A DNA stretch of 64,000 bases from Deltaproteobacteria bacterium (GCA_016709225.1 JADJEE010000001.1:1054001-1118000), one strand, 5' to 3'. Shown: positions 8,599 through 19,813, counted from the first letter of the stretch. Translations and numbers: made by a program. Notes: generated from the sequence alone by a model not told the origin.

Positions 8599-9570
8599 TC
8601 AGGTCGCGACCGCTGCCGACGCGCGCTGCTCCGCGTGGACCTCGTCGGCGAAGCGCAGCAGCCGTTCGGCCAGCTCCGGGCCGTACTCGGCGGGGAGCGC
8701 ATGGGAGGCGCCGTCGATCACCAGCCACTGCGAGCGCGGCATCGCGAACGCGATCTTGCGCAGGGTCTCGACCGGTACGAAGCGATCACCGGCGCCGGCG
8801 ATGATGAGCGACGGCACCCGCACCCGCGGCAGGATGTCCTCGCCGCAGTGACGCGCCGCCTCGCCGAGCATGTCGGCAAACAGCTCGGGGTTCATCTCGG
8901 ACATCTGTCGCAGGTAGAACTCGAGGTCGCCGAGCTCGATGCGCATCGGGTTGAGCTGCGTGTGCAGCCCGATGAGCGGCAGCCAGCGCGACGGCAGCAC
9001 CGTACGCCACAGCTTCAGCGAGAACTCGGAGGCGTGGCGCGTCGCCGCCTGCAGCAGCGGCAGCACGTGGCCGAACACGTCGGTGCCCTGGAACTGCGAG
9101 AGCACGCGTCCCGACGGGCCGGCGATCGACACCAGCGCGTCGACACGCGCGCGATGGCGGCGAAACACCTCGAGCGCGACCTGGAAGCCCATCGAGAACC
9201 CGACCACGATCGCGTGCTCGATGCCCCAGTGCTCGAGCACCGCGGCGGCGTCGTCCGCGAGGTCGGGCATCGACAGCCGCCACGGACGCGCCGGTTGCGG
9301 CGATCGCCCGTGCCCGCGGTAGTGCATCTGGATCACCCGTAGGCGCTCGGACAGTCGCGGCACCACGCGGCGGAAGGCCCAGCCGCTGCAGCCGATGCCA
9401 TCGAGGATCAGCACGCACGGCGCGTCCAGCGGCCCGGTCGCGCCGGTCCAGAGGGTCGCGCCGTGCCGCTCGACCATGCGCCCGGTCGGCAGGGCCTCGT
9501 CGAATTGGGAACTCGGCGTCGGGCCGGCGCCGGCGTCACCGGCGGGCGGCTGCGACGGCGCGTCGCTCAC
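8599..9570 (-). CDS. Alpha/beta hydrolase
   Basis: This is a 323-residue alpha/beta-hydrolase-fold enzyme, probably a cytoplasmic esterase or related hydrolase; the substrate is unknown. The oxyanion region is LILDGIGCSGW, the nucleophile elbow GFSMG, the acid AGAGDRF and the catalytic His GASHALP. The cap segment between nucleophile and acid is helical. No signal peptide is seen. Its start overlaps the stop of the upstream RHH gene as ATGA (9567-9570), so the two are translationally coupled and probably share the promoter at 9845-9874. Confidence 0.88.
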   Translation of the reverse strand: MSDAPSQPPAGDAGAGPTPSSQFDEALPTGRMVERHGATLWTGATGPLDAPCVLILDGIGCSGWAFRRVVPRLSERLRVIQMHYRGHGRSPQPARPWRLSMPDLADDAAAVLEHWGIEHAIVVGFSMGFQVALEVFRRHRARVDALVSIAGPSGRVLSQFQGTDVFGHVLPLLQAATRHASEFSLKLWRTVLPSRWLPLIGLHTQLNPMRIELGDLEFYLRQMSEMNPELFADMLGEAARHCGEDILPRVRVPSLIIAGAGDRFVPVETLRKIAFAMPRSQWLVIDGASHALPAEYGPELAERLLRFADEVHAEQRASAAVAT

Positions 9571-9776
9571 TCGTCCCGGCCGCGCTCGTCATCCGGCGCG
9601 TCGTCGGCGAGTTCGTTGACGCTCGGATACTTCATGATGTCCTTGCGCGCGATCTTCCACGCCTTCTGCACGATCCACGAGAGCGAGCGGTCCTGCCGGG
9701 CTGCCTCCTCCTGGATCTCCTTCAACATCTGTTCCGGGAAGTAAAGGCTCTGCTTGCGCTTGTCGGAGCTTGCCAT
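9567..9776 (-). CDS. Small ribbon-helix-helix-like protein (TIGR04563-type)
   Basis: The 69-residue product reads KRKQSLYFPEQMLKEIQEE followed by ARQDRSLSWIVQKAWKIAR, the beta strand plus two helices of a MetJ/Arc-type ribbon-helix-helix fold. I recall a myxobacterial family (TIGR04563) with nearly this core. It probably binds DNA as a dimer and may autoregulate. Its stop overlaps the start of the hydrolase gene by ATGA. A promoter with a consensus TTGACA -35 lies upstream at 9845-9874. Confidence 0.82.
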   Translation of the reverse strand: MASSDKRKQSLYFPEQMLKEIQEEAARQDRSLSWIVQKAWKIARKDIMKYPSVNELADDAPDDERGRDE

Positions 9777-9844
9777 GATCGGTTCGGGCTCTCTTCGTTC
9801 GGTCTTTCAGGCGGGCGGTAGAACGTGGGGCGAAACGCTGCTGC

Positions 9845-9874
9845 AGGGTAGGATGGGGTGCGAAAACTTGTCAA
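9845..9874 (-). promoter_or_regulatory. Sigma70-type promoter for RHH-hydrolase operon
   Basis: On the minus strand TTGACA (9869-9874, perfect consensus) is followed after 18 nt by TACCCT (9845-9850). The predicted start near 9838 leaves a leader of about 60 nt before the ATG at 9776. Confidence 0.6.
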
Positions 9875-10241
9875 CTGCGTCGATGGGCGATCGGTGCCTC
9901 CGCGGTGCTCCTGCTCGCGTTGCGATCGCGATCGCGCCGTCGCGCGGCGGATCTCGAGCCGCCGCTACGACGCGTCGCGTGAGCCGCCAAGGGCGCCTCG
10001 GGCCGCGCGCGTCGAGCGTGCCCCGGCGCGCGCGTGCGGCCCACGGGCGCGGTGTCACCTCCGCGTCTGAACGACGTTTCAAACCCACTGTCATCGTCTG
10101 CGCACGGGTCACGGCCGAACGGTCCGGTCGCACGCATGGCCGCCGATCACGATCCCATCGGCCACCGACGGGACGCCACGCCGGCGGTGCGAGGGCCCCG
10201 GCGGCGTGGGCTCGAAAAGCGACCGCACGCCGATTTCCCTG

Positions 10242-10270
10242 TTGTCGAGGCCGGTCTTGGGGCCTATCTT
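10242..10270 (+). promoter_or_regulatory. Candidate promoter for DksA/TraR gene
   Basis: TTGTCG (10242-10247), a 17-nt spacer and TATCTT (10265-10270) each match four of six sigma70 consensus bases. The predicted leader before the ATG at 10349 is about 70 nt, long for this window. Confidence 0.45.
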
Positions 10271-10348
10271 TCGCGGTCCCGTGGAACCGCCAGGGGGGCC
10301 ATCTCCGGCCCAACCGCGGTTTCCGCTCGGCTCGCGAAAGACCACCAC

Positions 10349-10723
10349 ATGGCGCTCAACAAGTCGCAGATCGAAGACTTCCGCCAGGTTCTGCAGGAGA
10401 AGCGCAACCGGCTGCTACACGAGGCGAAGCGAACCCTCGATCACGAGATGGTGATCGACTCGGACGAGCGCATGGACGAGGTCGACCAGGCCTCCTCGGA
10501 GTACATGCAGGCGTTCTCGTTCCGTCTTCGTGGTCGCGAGCGCTTCCTGATGGACAAGATCGAACACGCGCTGCGCAAGATCGACGAGGGCACCTTCGGC
10601 ATCTGCGAGGAGTGCGAGGACCCGATCTCGCTCAAGCGCCTGCAGGCGCGTCCCGAGGCGCAGCTGTGCATCCAGTGCAAGGAAGCGCAGGAGAAGGAAG
10701 AAGCGGTCTACGCCGAGGAGTGA
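10349..10723 (+). CDS. dksA: DksA/TraR family zinc-finger transcription factor
   Basis: DksA proteins bind RNA polymerase in the secondary channel and, with ppGpp, adjust stable RNA and amino-acid promoters. The 124 residues begin MALNKSQIEDFRQVL, have a coiled-coil N-terminal half with acidic residues (IDSDERMDEVDQASSE) and end with a four-cysteine zinc finger, CEECEDPISLKRL...CIQCKEA. Length and layout are standard. The ATG at 10349 was chosen because upstream sequence is promoter. It ends convergently with the channel gene, 11 bases apart. Confidence 0.92.
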   Translation: MALNKSQIEDFRQVLQEKRNRLLHEAKRTLDHEMVIDSDERMDEVDQASSEYMQAFSFRLRGRERFLMDKIEHALRKIDEGTFGICEECEDPISLKRLQARPEAQLCIQCKEAQEKEEAVYAEE

Positions 10724-10734
10724 CGCGGGGGCCT

Positions 10735-11805
10735 TCAGGCGCCGGCGAGCCGCCGCAGCGCGGCGATCTCGTCGGGCCGGCCGATCGCGATGAGGGTCTG
10801 GCCGACCCGTAGCTCGAGGTCGGACGGCGGCACGTAGTTGACCCCGCCGTCGGCCGAGCGCACGGCCAGCACCAGGACCCCCGCGCTCTCGCGCAGGTTC
10901 GCCGCCCGCAGGGTCTTGTCGGCCAGCGATCCCGCCGCGGTGATCGTGGCCTCTTCGATCCGCAGGCGCGCGTCCTTGTCGCGTAGCATCTCGTCGAGGA
11001 AGCGCACCACGTGGGGCCGCAGCAGCTCCGAGGCGATGCGCATGCCGCCGATGAAATTGGGCGTGACGACCGCGTCGGCGCCGGCGCGGCGCAGCTTCTC
11101 GGCGGCCGAGGGCGACAGCGCCTTCACCACGATGCGCAGCTTGGGGTTGGTCTGCCGCGCGCTCACGACCACGAACATGTTGGTCTTGTCGTCGTCGAGG
11201 GTGGCGACCACGCCCTTGGCGCGGCGGAGGCCGGCGCGGTCGAGCACGTCGTCGTCGGTGGCGTCGCCGTGCACGGTGAGGATGCCGCGCTCGCGGAGCT
11301 CCTCGAGCACGGCTTCGTCGCCGTCGACGGCGACCACGTCGTGACCGACCGCGACCAGCTCGTTGACGACGTGGATGCCGGTGCGGCCGATGCCACACAC
11401 GATGTAGTGGTTCGAGATGTCGTGCATGCGACGCTCCAACTTGCGCCACCGTCGGATGTTCACGAAGTCCGACTCGACGAAGAAGCTCGTGATGGTCGAG
11501 ACCACGTAGAGGTCGGCGGCGACGCCGAACACCAGGAGCAGCTGCGTCCACTCGCGGCCGCCGTGGATCGCCTGGAAGTCGAGGATCTCGCCGTAACCGA
11601 CCGTCGTGATGGTGATGACGGTCATGTACACGCAGTCGCGCAGCCGCCACAGACCAGGGCTCTGCAGCCAGCCGATGTACCAGTAGCCGGCGGCACCGAC
11701 CGCGACCACCAACACCAGCACCACCAGCGCCCACGCGACGCGCCGACGGGCGGCCGCGTAGGCGTCGAACGACGAGTTCCAGCTCTCGCTGCGGTTGCTC
11801 AACAA
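10735..11805 (-). CDS. Potassium channel protein with RCK (TrkA) domains
   Basis: This two-helix potassium channel subunit has a cytoplasmic RCK gating domain. The first membrane helix is VAWALVVLVLVVAVGAAGYW; the pore has the selectivity filter TTVGYG; the second helix contains LLLVFGVAADLYVVS. RCK-N follows with the Rossmann motif IVCGIGRTGIHV, and RCK-C is at the C-terminus (DLELRVGQTLIAIGRPDE). The frame opens at 11949, but that start would overlap the divergent lgt-like gene and its promoter, and the added residues are Arg/Pro-rich. TTG codons at 11805 or 11802 are the likely start. Confidence 0.88.
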   Translation of the reverse strand: MLSNRSESWNSSFDAYAAARRRVAWALVVLVLVVAVGAAGYWYIGWLQSPGLWRLRDCVYMTVITITTVGYGEILDFQAIHGGREWTQLLLVFGVAADLYVVSTITSFFVESDFVNIRRWRKLERRMHDISNHYIVCGIGRTGIHVVNELVAVGHDVVAVDGDEAVLEELRERGILTVHGDATDDDVLDRAGLRRAKGVVATLDDDKTNMFVVVSARQTNPKLRIVVKALSPSAAEKLRRAGADAVVTPNFIGGMRIASELLRPHVVRFLDEMLRDKDARLRIEEATITAAGSLADKTLRAANLRESAGVLVLAVRSADGGVNYVPPSDLELRVGQTLIAIGRPDEIAALRRLAGA

Positions 11806-11885
11806 GGCCGGCCCTGCGGACCTCCCTCGGGAAGGGGCGCCGGCGCATGATAGCGCGTGCGCGCCCACGTCGAGCCCGGACGGCC

Positions 11886-11914
11886 TTGCAGCCGCCCGTG
11901 GGGTGCGCTTTAGT
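11886..11914 (+). promoter_or_regulatory. Weak candidate promoter for lgt-like gene
   Basis: TTGCAG (11886-11891), 17 nt and TTTAGT (11909-11914) lie just before the GTG at 11930. The leader would be about 9 nt. Its location supports starting the divergent channel gene at 11805 rather than 11949. Confidence 0.35.
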
Positions 11915-11929
11915 GGCGGCGCCTCGACC

Positions 11930-12787
11930 GTGTCACCGATCCTGTTCACGATCCCGGGGCTCGCGTGGGAGGTCTCGGCCTACGGCTTCTTCGTCGCGCT
12001 CGCCCTGGTGAGCGGCTGGGTGCTGGCGATCCGGCTGGCGACGCGCGAGGGGCTGCCGGCCGACCGCCTGGGCGGCAGCTATGTGGTCGCGGTGGCGTTC
12101 GGACTCGTCGGTGCGCGCGCGGTGTGGCTGCTGCAGCACCCGACCGCCTTCGAGGGCTGGATCTCGCTGCTGGCGCTGCGCTCGGGTGAGCTCTCCGCCG
12201 GCGCCGGGGTGGCCTTCGCGCTGGGGATCACGCTGCTGCAGTGCCGACGTCACGGGGTCCCGGCGATGGCGTGGCTCGACGTGCTCGCGCCCGCGGTCGC
12301 GCTCGCGGTCGCGCTGGAGGGGTTCGGCGCGCTGCTGTCGGGCGCGGGCTACGGGGCCTACGCCCCCGAGGCCCGGTTTGCGCTGCGCTTCCCCGAGGGC
12401 TCGCCGGCGTACCTCGCCCACCGCCGCGAGCTGTCGCAGCTGCTGCCGCGGGCGGCCAGCAGCTCGTTGCCGGTCTATCCCACGCAGCTGGTGGCGGTGC
12501 TGGGCGGGCTGCTCGCAGGCGGGCTGTGGTGGTGGCAGCGCGCGCGTCGGCGCTTCGTGGGGCAGCACGCGATCGGTGTCGCGCTGGTGCTGATCGCCGT
12601 GCGGAGTTTCGTCGAGGAGCCCATGCGCGCCGATCGTGCGCCGGCCGTCGTGGGGCCGGCATCGCGCGGCCAGCTGGCGGCCCTGTGCGTCGTCGCGGTG
12701 CTGGCGGTGGTGCTGCGGACCCGGCTGCGCGCGGCCGCGAAGTCGACCGTTGTGGCCGCGACCCGCGGCGGGCGGGCGCGACGATGA
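11930..12787 (+). CDS. Lgt-like prolipoprotein diacylglyceryl transferase, degenerate
   Basis: The GTG at 11930 gives 285 residues with about seven hydrophobic segments and the overall order of Lgt: an N-terminal IPGLAWEVSAYGFF, a late VYPTQL (Lgt H/YPTQL), and the C-terminal RSFVEEPMRAD. Key conserved positions are altered: the HGGL motif reads SAGA, and the (G)R-x-G-N/C-F-x-x-G signature reads EGFGALLSGAGYG, so the Lgt His and Arg/Asn are missing. It could be an inactive or repurposed paralogue. Its stop overlaps the following hydrolase gene as ATGA. Confidence 0.75.
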   Translation: MSPILFTIPGLAWEVSAYGFFVALALVSGWVLAIRLATREGLPADRLGGSYVVAVAFGLVGARAVWLLQHPTAFEGWISLLALRSGELSAGAGVAFALGITLLQCRRHGVPAMAWLDVLAPAVALAVALEGFGALLSGAGYGAYAPEARFALRFPEGSPAYLAHRRELSQLLPRAASSSLPVYPTQLVAVLGGLLAGGLWWWQRARRRFVGQHAIGVALVLIAVRSFVEEPMRADRAPAVVGPASRGQLAALCVVAVLAVVLRTRLRAAAKSTVVAATRGGRARR

Positions 12788-13410
12788 GCGCGATCCCGGT
12801 GGTGCTGCTGCACGGCGCGCTGCGTTCGTCGCTCGGCATGTGGCCGACCGCGGCGTACCTGCGGCGCCGTGGCCTGCAGCCGCGCGCGTTCGACTACGCC
12901 ACGCGCAGCGCGACCCTCGAGCAGCACGCACGACGGCTCGACGCGTTCGTGCAGGACTGGTTGGGGCCGCGGCCGCCGGTGCTCGGCTTCCTGACCCACA
13001 GCATGGGCGCCCTGGTCGTGCGCAAGTACCTGACGACGGCGACGCTGGGCGACGAGCAGCGCGTCGTGATGCTCTCACCGCCCAACCGGGGCTCGCAGCT
13101 CGCCGCGCGCAACCAGGGGCGCCGGGCGTTTCGCCTGCTGTACGGCCACGCCGCCGACGAGCTGCAGCCCGAGCGGGTCGCACGGCTGCCGGCGCTGCCG
13201 GCCAGCGCCCACGTGTTGGTGCTGGCCGGGGGGCGCGGTGATGCCCGCGGCTTCAATCCGTTGGTCGAGGGCGACGACGACGGCGTGGTCGCGGTCGATG
13301 AGATGCGACTGCCCGGGGTCGAGCCGACCTTCGTCGGTGGCCTGCACGCGACCCTGCAGTGGCGTCGCACGGTGCTCGAGCCGGCCGCCACGTTCCTGCG
13401 CGGCGGCTGA
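12784..13410 (+). CDS. Lipase-like alpha/beta hydrolase
   Basis: The 208-residue protein starts at ATG 12784, overlapping the lgt-like stop. It shows the lipase layout: oxyanion-hole LLHGALRSS near the N-terminus, nucleophile elbow THSMGALV, an acidic GDDDGVV late in the chain and the His of GGLHATLQ. SPPNRGSQLA after the nucleophile is typical of triacylglycerol-lipase/PGAP1-like hydrolases. No signal peptide is evident. Coupling to a degenerate acyltransferase-like membrane protein suggests a shared lipid or acyl-chain task; that is inference. Confidence 0.85.
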   Translation: MSAIPVVLLHGALRSSLGMWPTAAYLRRRGLQPRAFDYATRSATLEQHARRLDAFVQDWLGPRPPVLGFLTHSMGALVVRKYLTTATLGDEQRVVMLSPPNRGSQLAARNQGRRAFRLLYGHAADELQPERVARLPALPASAHVLVLAGGRGDARGFNPLVEGDDDGVVAVDEMRLPGVEPTFVGGLHATLQWRRTVLEPAATFLRGG

Positions 13411-13706
13411 GCGCGGGCGCGGCGCTGGGCAACTTCGTGCGATCTGCGTTGCCCTTTGGCGCCACGTCGCAAGCGAAAATCCTGCGAAATTTCGGGCTTA
13501 TGGGGTTCCGCATGAGGAATCTCCAGGTGGGTGTGCTGCGCACCGAGTCCGATGCGCGGTAAAGGGTGCGCCTTCGCGGCCGCGCCGCGCCCACTCCACG
13601 TGGCCCCGCGGCCGCGCGATGCGCCGCACACGACACCTCGGATGTCACGCGATGTCCCCGAGTGCGTCACGCGACGCCAACCCCTTGCAAGAGACGAACT
13701 GATCCC

Positions 13707-14681
13707 ATGCGCAACACCAAGCTCATCACTCTTCTGCCGTCCCTCGCCGCCGTCGTGCTGCTGTCCGCCTGCCCGGGCGACAGCGAAGAGACCACGACCA
13801 CGAACGCGGACACCTCGACCACGAACGACAGCAGCGACGACGACCCGTCGGTCACCCTGACCACGACCAACTCGACGACCGCCGACACCACCGACGCCAC
13901 CACCGACGCGACCACCACCGCGACGACGACGACGATGACGACGGACCCGACCGGCGACAGCAGCGGCACCACCGACCCGACCGACACCAGCACCACCGAC
14001 CCGACCAACGGCTCGTCGTCGTCGGGCAGCGGCGGCAGCAGCTCGACCGGCACCATGAGCGACTGTGCGCAGGTGACCGCCACCGAGATGATGGACGCGT
14101 CGAACAACCCGGGGCTGTTCTTCACCCAGGCCGACGACCTCATCGGCGACGACATGACCCTCGACCAGTTCACGGTCGTGCTCGCCAACGACGACGGCGG
14201 CACCTTCGACCTGTCGATGGCGCCCGACGACAACCTCTCCACCTGCGAGCACTGCGTGGTGCTGCTCGAGGACGCCGACGCCATGGGCGTCCCGACCCGC
14301 ATCTACTTCCAGTCGGAGGGCTCGGTGGAGTACTCGGGTCTGCCGGTCGCCGGCGGCTTCTTCAGCAGCACCTTCACGGGCGTGCGCCTGGTCGAGGTCA
14401 CGATCGACGACATGGGCGTCTCGACCGTGGTCGACGGTGGCGGCTGCGTCGACATCGTCGACGGCCTGGTCGGCACCGCGCCGGTGATCGACGGCTGGAC
14501 CTGCAACCCCGCGTACTACGGCGACGACGAGTGCGATTGCGGCTGCGGCATCGCCGACACCGATTGCGCGGACGGCAACCTCAGCTCGTGCCTCTACTGC
14601 AACGACCCGGGCTCGTGCAGCGACGCGACCTGCATGAACAACCCGGACATCGTCCCCGACGACAACGCCGTGTGCATGTGA
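13707..14681 (+). CDS. Thr/Ser-rich lipoprotein, Nannocystis-like
   Basis: ATG 13707 opens a 324-residue lipoprotein: signal SLAAVVLLSAC with lipobox LSAC, then about 100 residues almost only of Thr, Ser, Asp, Gly and Ala as a flexible stalk. The globular part (from SDCAQV) has no family I recognise; it contains MTLDQFTVVLANDDGG and CEHCVVLLEDAD and ends with a cysteine-rich tail (CDCGCGIADTDC, CLYCNDPGSC). Such Thr-rich stalks are a hallmark of lipoproteins in Nannocystis relatives. A perfect 24-bp palindrome follows the stop by 11 bases. Confidence 0.85.
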   Translation: MRNTKLITLLPSLAAVVLLSACPGDSEETTTTNADTSTTNDSSDDDPSVTLTTTNSTTADTTDATTDATTTATTTTMTTDPTGDSSGTTDPTDTSTTDPTNGSSSSGSGGSSSTGTMSDCAQVTATEMMDASNNPGLFFTQADDLIGDDMTLDQFTVVLANDDGGTFDLSMAPDDNLSTCEHCVVLLEDADAMGVPTRIYFQSEGSVEYSGLPVAGGFFSSTFTGVRLVEVTIDDMGVSTVVDGGGCVDIVDGLVGTAPVIDGWTCNPAYYGDDECDCGCGIADTDCADGNLSSCLYCNDPGSCSDATCMNNPDIVPDDNAVCM

Positions 14682-14692
14682 GCCGCGCACCG

Positions 14693-14716
14693 CGGGCACG
14701 ACCGCGGTCGTGCCCG
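14693..14716 (+). terminator. Perfect 24-bp palindrome, terminator candidate
   Basis: The sequence is two perfect 12-nt arms without a loop, CGGGCACGACCG and its complement. It begins 11 bases after the Thr-rich lipoprotein stop. No T-run follows, so it could be a transcript-end hairpin or a protein-binding site. Confidence 0.45.
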
Positions 14717-14724
14717 TGACGCTC

Positions 14725-14774
14725 GAAGGGCCGCTTCGTCCTCGCCAATGCCGGCGGGGTTCGAGCGGCCCTTC
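14725..14774. terminator. Inverted repeat between lipoprotein and tRNA-Met
   Basis: GAAGGGCCGCT (14725-14735) pairs perfectly with AGCGGCCCTTC (14764-14774) across a 28-nt loop. It sits where the rightward lipoprotein transcript and the leftward tRNA transcript converge, so it may end both. Confidence 0.5.
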
Positions 14775-14812
14775 TTCGTGGTGGACCCGCAGCGCTGGCT
14801 GCGGGTCGCCTG

Positions 14813-14890
14813 TGGTGCCGAAGGCCGGAATCGAACCGGCGACCTAGGGGTTATGAATCCCTCGCTCTCAACCGACTGAGCTACCTCGGC
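14813..14890 (-). tRNA. tRNA-Met (CAT anticodon)
   Basis: The minus strand folds as a tRNA: acceptor GCCGAGG pairs with CTTCGGC (one G-T), D stem GCTC/GAGC, anticodon loop TTCATAA with anticodon CAT, and T arm CCGGTTCGATTCCGG. The CCA end is encoded (14813-14815). The paired first base argues for an elongator Met tRNA; a lysidine-modified Ile tRNA with the same anticodon cannot be excluded. The last anticodon-stem pair is an A-C mismatch. Confidence 0.95.
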
Positions 14891-14905
14891 GTGGGTCGGG
14901 GCGGC

Positions 14906-14935
14906 GTTATCGCAGCAGCGTCGGTCGGTCGTCAA
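14906..14935 (-). promoter_or_regulatory. Promoter of tRNA-Met
   Basis: Minus-strand TTGACG (14930-14935), an 18-nt spacer and GATAAC (14906-14911) lie 16 bases upstream of the tRNA 5' end, a good sigma70-type stable-RNA promoter. Confidence 0.65.
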
Positions 14936-15151
14936 GGGCCGCGCGATCGCGGCGAGCTCGTCGGTCCATCGGGGCGATGGGGGGCACGTGGCGCGTCGCC
15001 GACGGCAGGGCAACCCCGCAGGACCTTGGGCATGGCGCCTGGGCGAGGGGTGACCAAACGCATCGTCGCCTTCGCGGCGTGCGTGCTAGAGCGGTGAGCG
15101 TCCAGGCGCCGCGCAACAGCGACGCCTGGCCCCAAAACCAAGAGGGTCACC

Positions 15152-16333
15152 ATGTCTCGTGACGTCGTCATCGTCAGCGCCGCCCGCACGCCCATCGGCA
15201 GCTTCGGCGGCTCGCTCGCCTCCGTGCCCGCGCCCAAGCTCGGCGCCACCGCCATCAAGGCCGCGCTCGCCCGCGCCGGCCTCGAGGGTGGGGACCTCGA
15301 CGAGGTGTTGATGGGCTGCGTGCTGCCGGCCGGCCAGGGCCAGGCGCCCGCGCGCCAGGCCGCCATCGCGGCGGGCGTGCCCAAGGAGGTCGGCGCCGTC
15401 ACCGTCAACAAGGTCTGCGGCTCGGGCTTGAAGACCGTGATGCTCGCGGCCTCGGCCATCAAGGCCGGTGACGCCCATGCGATCGTCGCGGGTGGCATGG
15501 AGAGCATGTCGAACGCGCCGTACTACCTGCCGCAGGCCCGCAACGGCTATCGCCTCGGCCACGGACAGCTGGTCGACGGCATGATCTTCGACGGGCTGTG
15601 GGACCCGTACAACGACTTCCACATGGGCAACGCCGGCGAGCTGTGTGCGAGCGAGCGGAAGATCGATCGCGAGCGCCAAGACGCGTTCGCGGCCGCCAGC
15701 TACCAGCGCGCGCAGTCGGCCGTGCGCGAGGGCCTCTTCAAGGACGAGATCGTCGAGGTCGAGATCGCCGGGCGCAAGGGCGAGGTCACCAAGTTCAGCG
15801 AGGACGAAGAGCCCTTCCGCGGTGCGGTGGACAAGCTGCCGACCCTGCGACCGGCCTTCAAGAAGGACGGCACGATCACCGCCGGCAACGCCTCGACGCT
15901 CAACGACGGCGCCGCGGCGCTGCTGGTGATGGGCGCCGACGAGGCCAGCCGCCGCGGGCTCACGCCGCTGGCGCGCATCGCCGGCTACGCCCAGGGCGCC
16001 GGTGCACCGGAGTGGTTCACGACCGCGCCGGCCAAGGCCATCGCCAACCTGCTCGCGAAGACCGGCCACAAGCCCGGCGACATCGACCTGTGGGAGATCA
16101 ACGAGGCCTTCAGCGTTGTCGCGCTGGTGAACCAGGACGAGCTCGGCATCGCCGGCGATCGTCTGAACGTGCGCGGCGGTGCGGTCGCGCTGGGGCACCC
16201 GATCGGCGCCTCGGGGGCCCGCATCCTGACCACGCTGATCTACGCGCTGCGCCAGAGCAAGCGTCGCCTCGGCGTCGCCTCGCTGTGCATCGGCGGCGGC
16301 GAAGCGGTCGCGCTGATGGTGGAGGTGAACTGA
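15152..16333 (+). CDS. Acetyl-CoA acetyltransferase (thiolase)
   Basis: The 393-residue thiolase condenses or cleaves acyl-CoA and acetyl-CoA. The nucleophilic cysteine is in NKVCGSGLKTVM, the catalytic His in GGAVALGHPIGASG, and the second cysteine in CIGGGEAVALMVE. The length and LWEINEAFSVV are typical of AtoB/PhaA-type biosynthetic thiolases. It opens a rightward cluster with hydroxyacyl-CoA dehydrogenase and crotonase, one base apart from the next gene, which suggests a reversible C4 acyl-CoA pathway. Confidence 0.95.
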   Translation: MSRDVVIVSAARTPIGSFGGSLASVPAPKLGATAIKAALARAGLEGGDLDEVLMGCVLPAGQGQAPARQAAIAAGVPKEVGAVTVNKVCGSGLKTVMLAASAIKAGDAHAIVAGGMESMSNAPYYLPQARNGYRLGHGQLVDGMIFDGLWDPYNDFHMGNAGELCASERKIDRERQDAFAAASYQRAQSAVREGLFKDEIVEVEIAGRKGEVTKFSEDEEPFRGAVDKLPTLRPAFKKDGTITAGNASTLNDGAAALLVMGADEASRRGLTPLARIAGYAQGAGAPEWFTTAPAKAIANLLAKTGHKPGDIDLWEINEAFSVVALVNQDELGIAGDRLNVRGGAVALGHPIGASGARILTTLIYALRQSKRRLGVASLCIGGGEAVALMVEVN

Positions 16334-16334
16334 C

Positions 16335-17980
<1,646 letters not shown>

Positions 17981-18059
17981 CGGCGGCGCGTGCGGGGCCC
18001 TTGGGTCGTGGCGGCGGCGTGGTAAGCTCCAGGCCGTCCGCCGCGAGGACCTTGCACGC

Positions 18060-19202
<1,143 letters not shown>

Positions 19203-19282
19203 TGCCCGCGCTCCCCGCTGTTCTGCGAGAACCCAAGCCCCATCGCATCGACCGGGCAAGAACGCCAAGAAAGCTGTCAACG

Positions 19283-19813
19283 ATGACCCGCAAGACCGTG
19301 TCCACCGCCCGCCTCGCGCTCGTGTCCGTCGCGCTCCTGCTGCCCGCCGGCTGCAAGAAGACCGACACCGACAGCCCCGACGTCGCGTCGAAGTACCGCG
19401 ACAGCAAGTACCGCCAGGACATCGTCGAGGGCGAGTACACCCAGGACCATGCGAACCAGGGCGACGCGATCCAGCCCGCGACGCTGCGCTCGATCGAGGA
19501 CACCATCCACAACAGCTATCACCGCGACTTCGAGCGCTGTCTCGAGGACGAGATGGACACCGCCGAGACCCGCTTCATGCGGAGCGTGTTCACGGTCGAG
19601 TTCCAGATCGACACCAAGGGCCAGGCCGGCGGTGCCAAGGTGATCAGCATCTGGCTCAAGAAGCAGAACGCCAAAGGCACCGACATCGGTGAGGTCTCAC
19701 CCGACAGCCTGGAGAAGTGCATCGTCGGCGCGATCGACGGCTGGGTGTTCGATCCGCCGCCAGAGGTCGACTACAAGCACACCTACAAGGGCCAGATCGG
19801 CGAAGCGTTCTAG
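19283..19813 (+). CDS. Lipoprotein with AgmX/PglI-like C-terminal domain
   Basis: ATG 19283 gives 176 residues with signal peptide LALVSVALLLPAGC and the lipidated Cys followed by KK. The charged mature N-terminus leads to a domain with FERCLEDEM, FTVEFQIDTKGQAGGAKV and LEKCIVGAIDGWVFDPPPE. This layout (Cys, beta strands, then Cys-x3-I-x2-W-x-F-P) resembles the TonB-like C-terminal domain of the myxobacterial AgmX/PglI proteins, by memory. It sits among acyl-CoA dehydrogenase genes, 26 bases before the next one, but a role in that pathway is not obvious. Confidence 0.75.
   Translation: MTRKTVSTARLALVSVALLLPAGCKKTDTDSPDVASKYRDSKYRQDIVEGEYTQDHANQGDAIQPATLRSIEDTIHNSYHRDFERCLEDEMDTAETRFMRSVFTVEFQIDTKGQAGGAKVISIWLKKQNAKGTDIGEVSPDSLEKCIVGAIDGWVFDPPPEVDYKHTYKGQIGEAF

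Larger units (their letters stand above)
9777..10348. other. Divergent intergenic region, 572 bases
   Basis: No convincing gene is present; the open frames are Arg/Pro/Ala-rich and without family motifs. Near each end is a recognisable promoter: leftward for the RHH gene (9845-9874) and rightward for the DksA gene (10242-10270). The middle holds overlapping GCGATCGC-type palindromes near 9924-9940. A small RNA cannot be excluded. Confidence 0.5.

Noticed and set aside
9918..9945. Cluster of GCGATCGC-like octamers resembling cyanobacterial HIP1
   Set aside because: CGATCG words occur throughout this genome segment, including coding regions, so a local function is not supported.
11805..11949. 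Longer N-terminus for the potassium channel gene, starting at 11949
   Set aside because: It would add an Arg/Pro-rich stretch with no helix and overlap the start and likely promoter of the divergent lgt-like gene.
13877..14050. Thr codon repeats as a possible CRISPR or minisatellite
   Set aside because: The repetition is codon-level (ACC/ACG/GAC) in an in-frame lipoprotein stalk, with no spacers of constant length.
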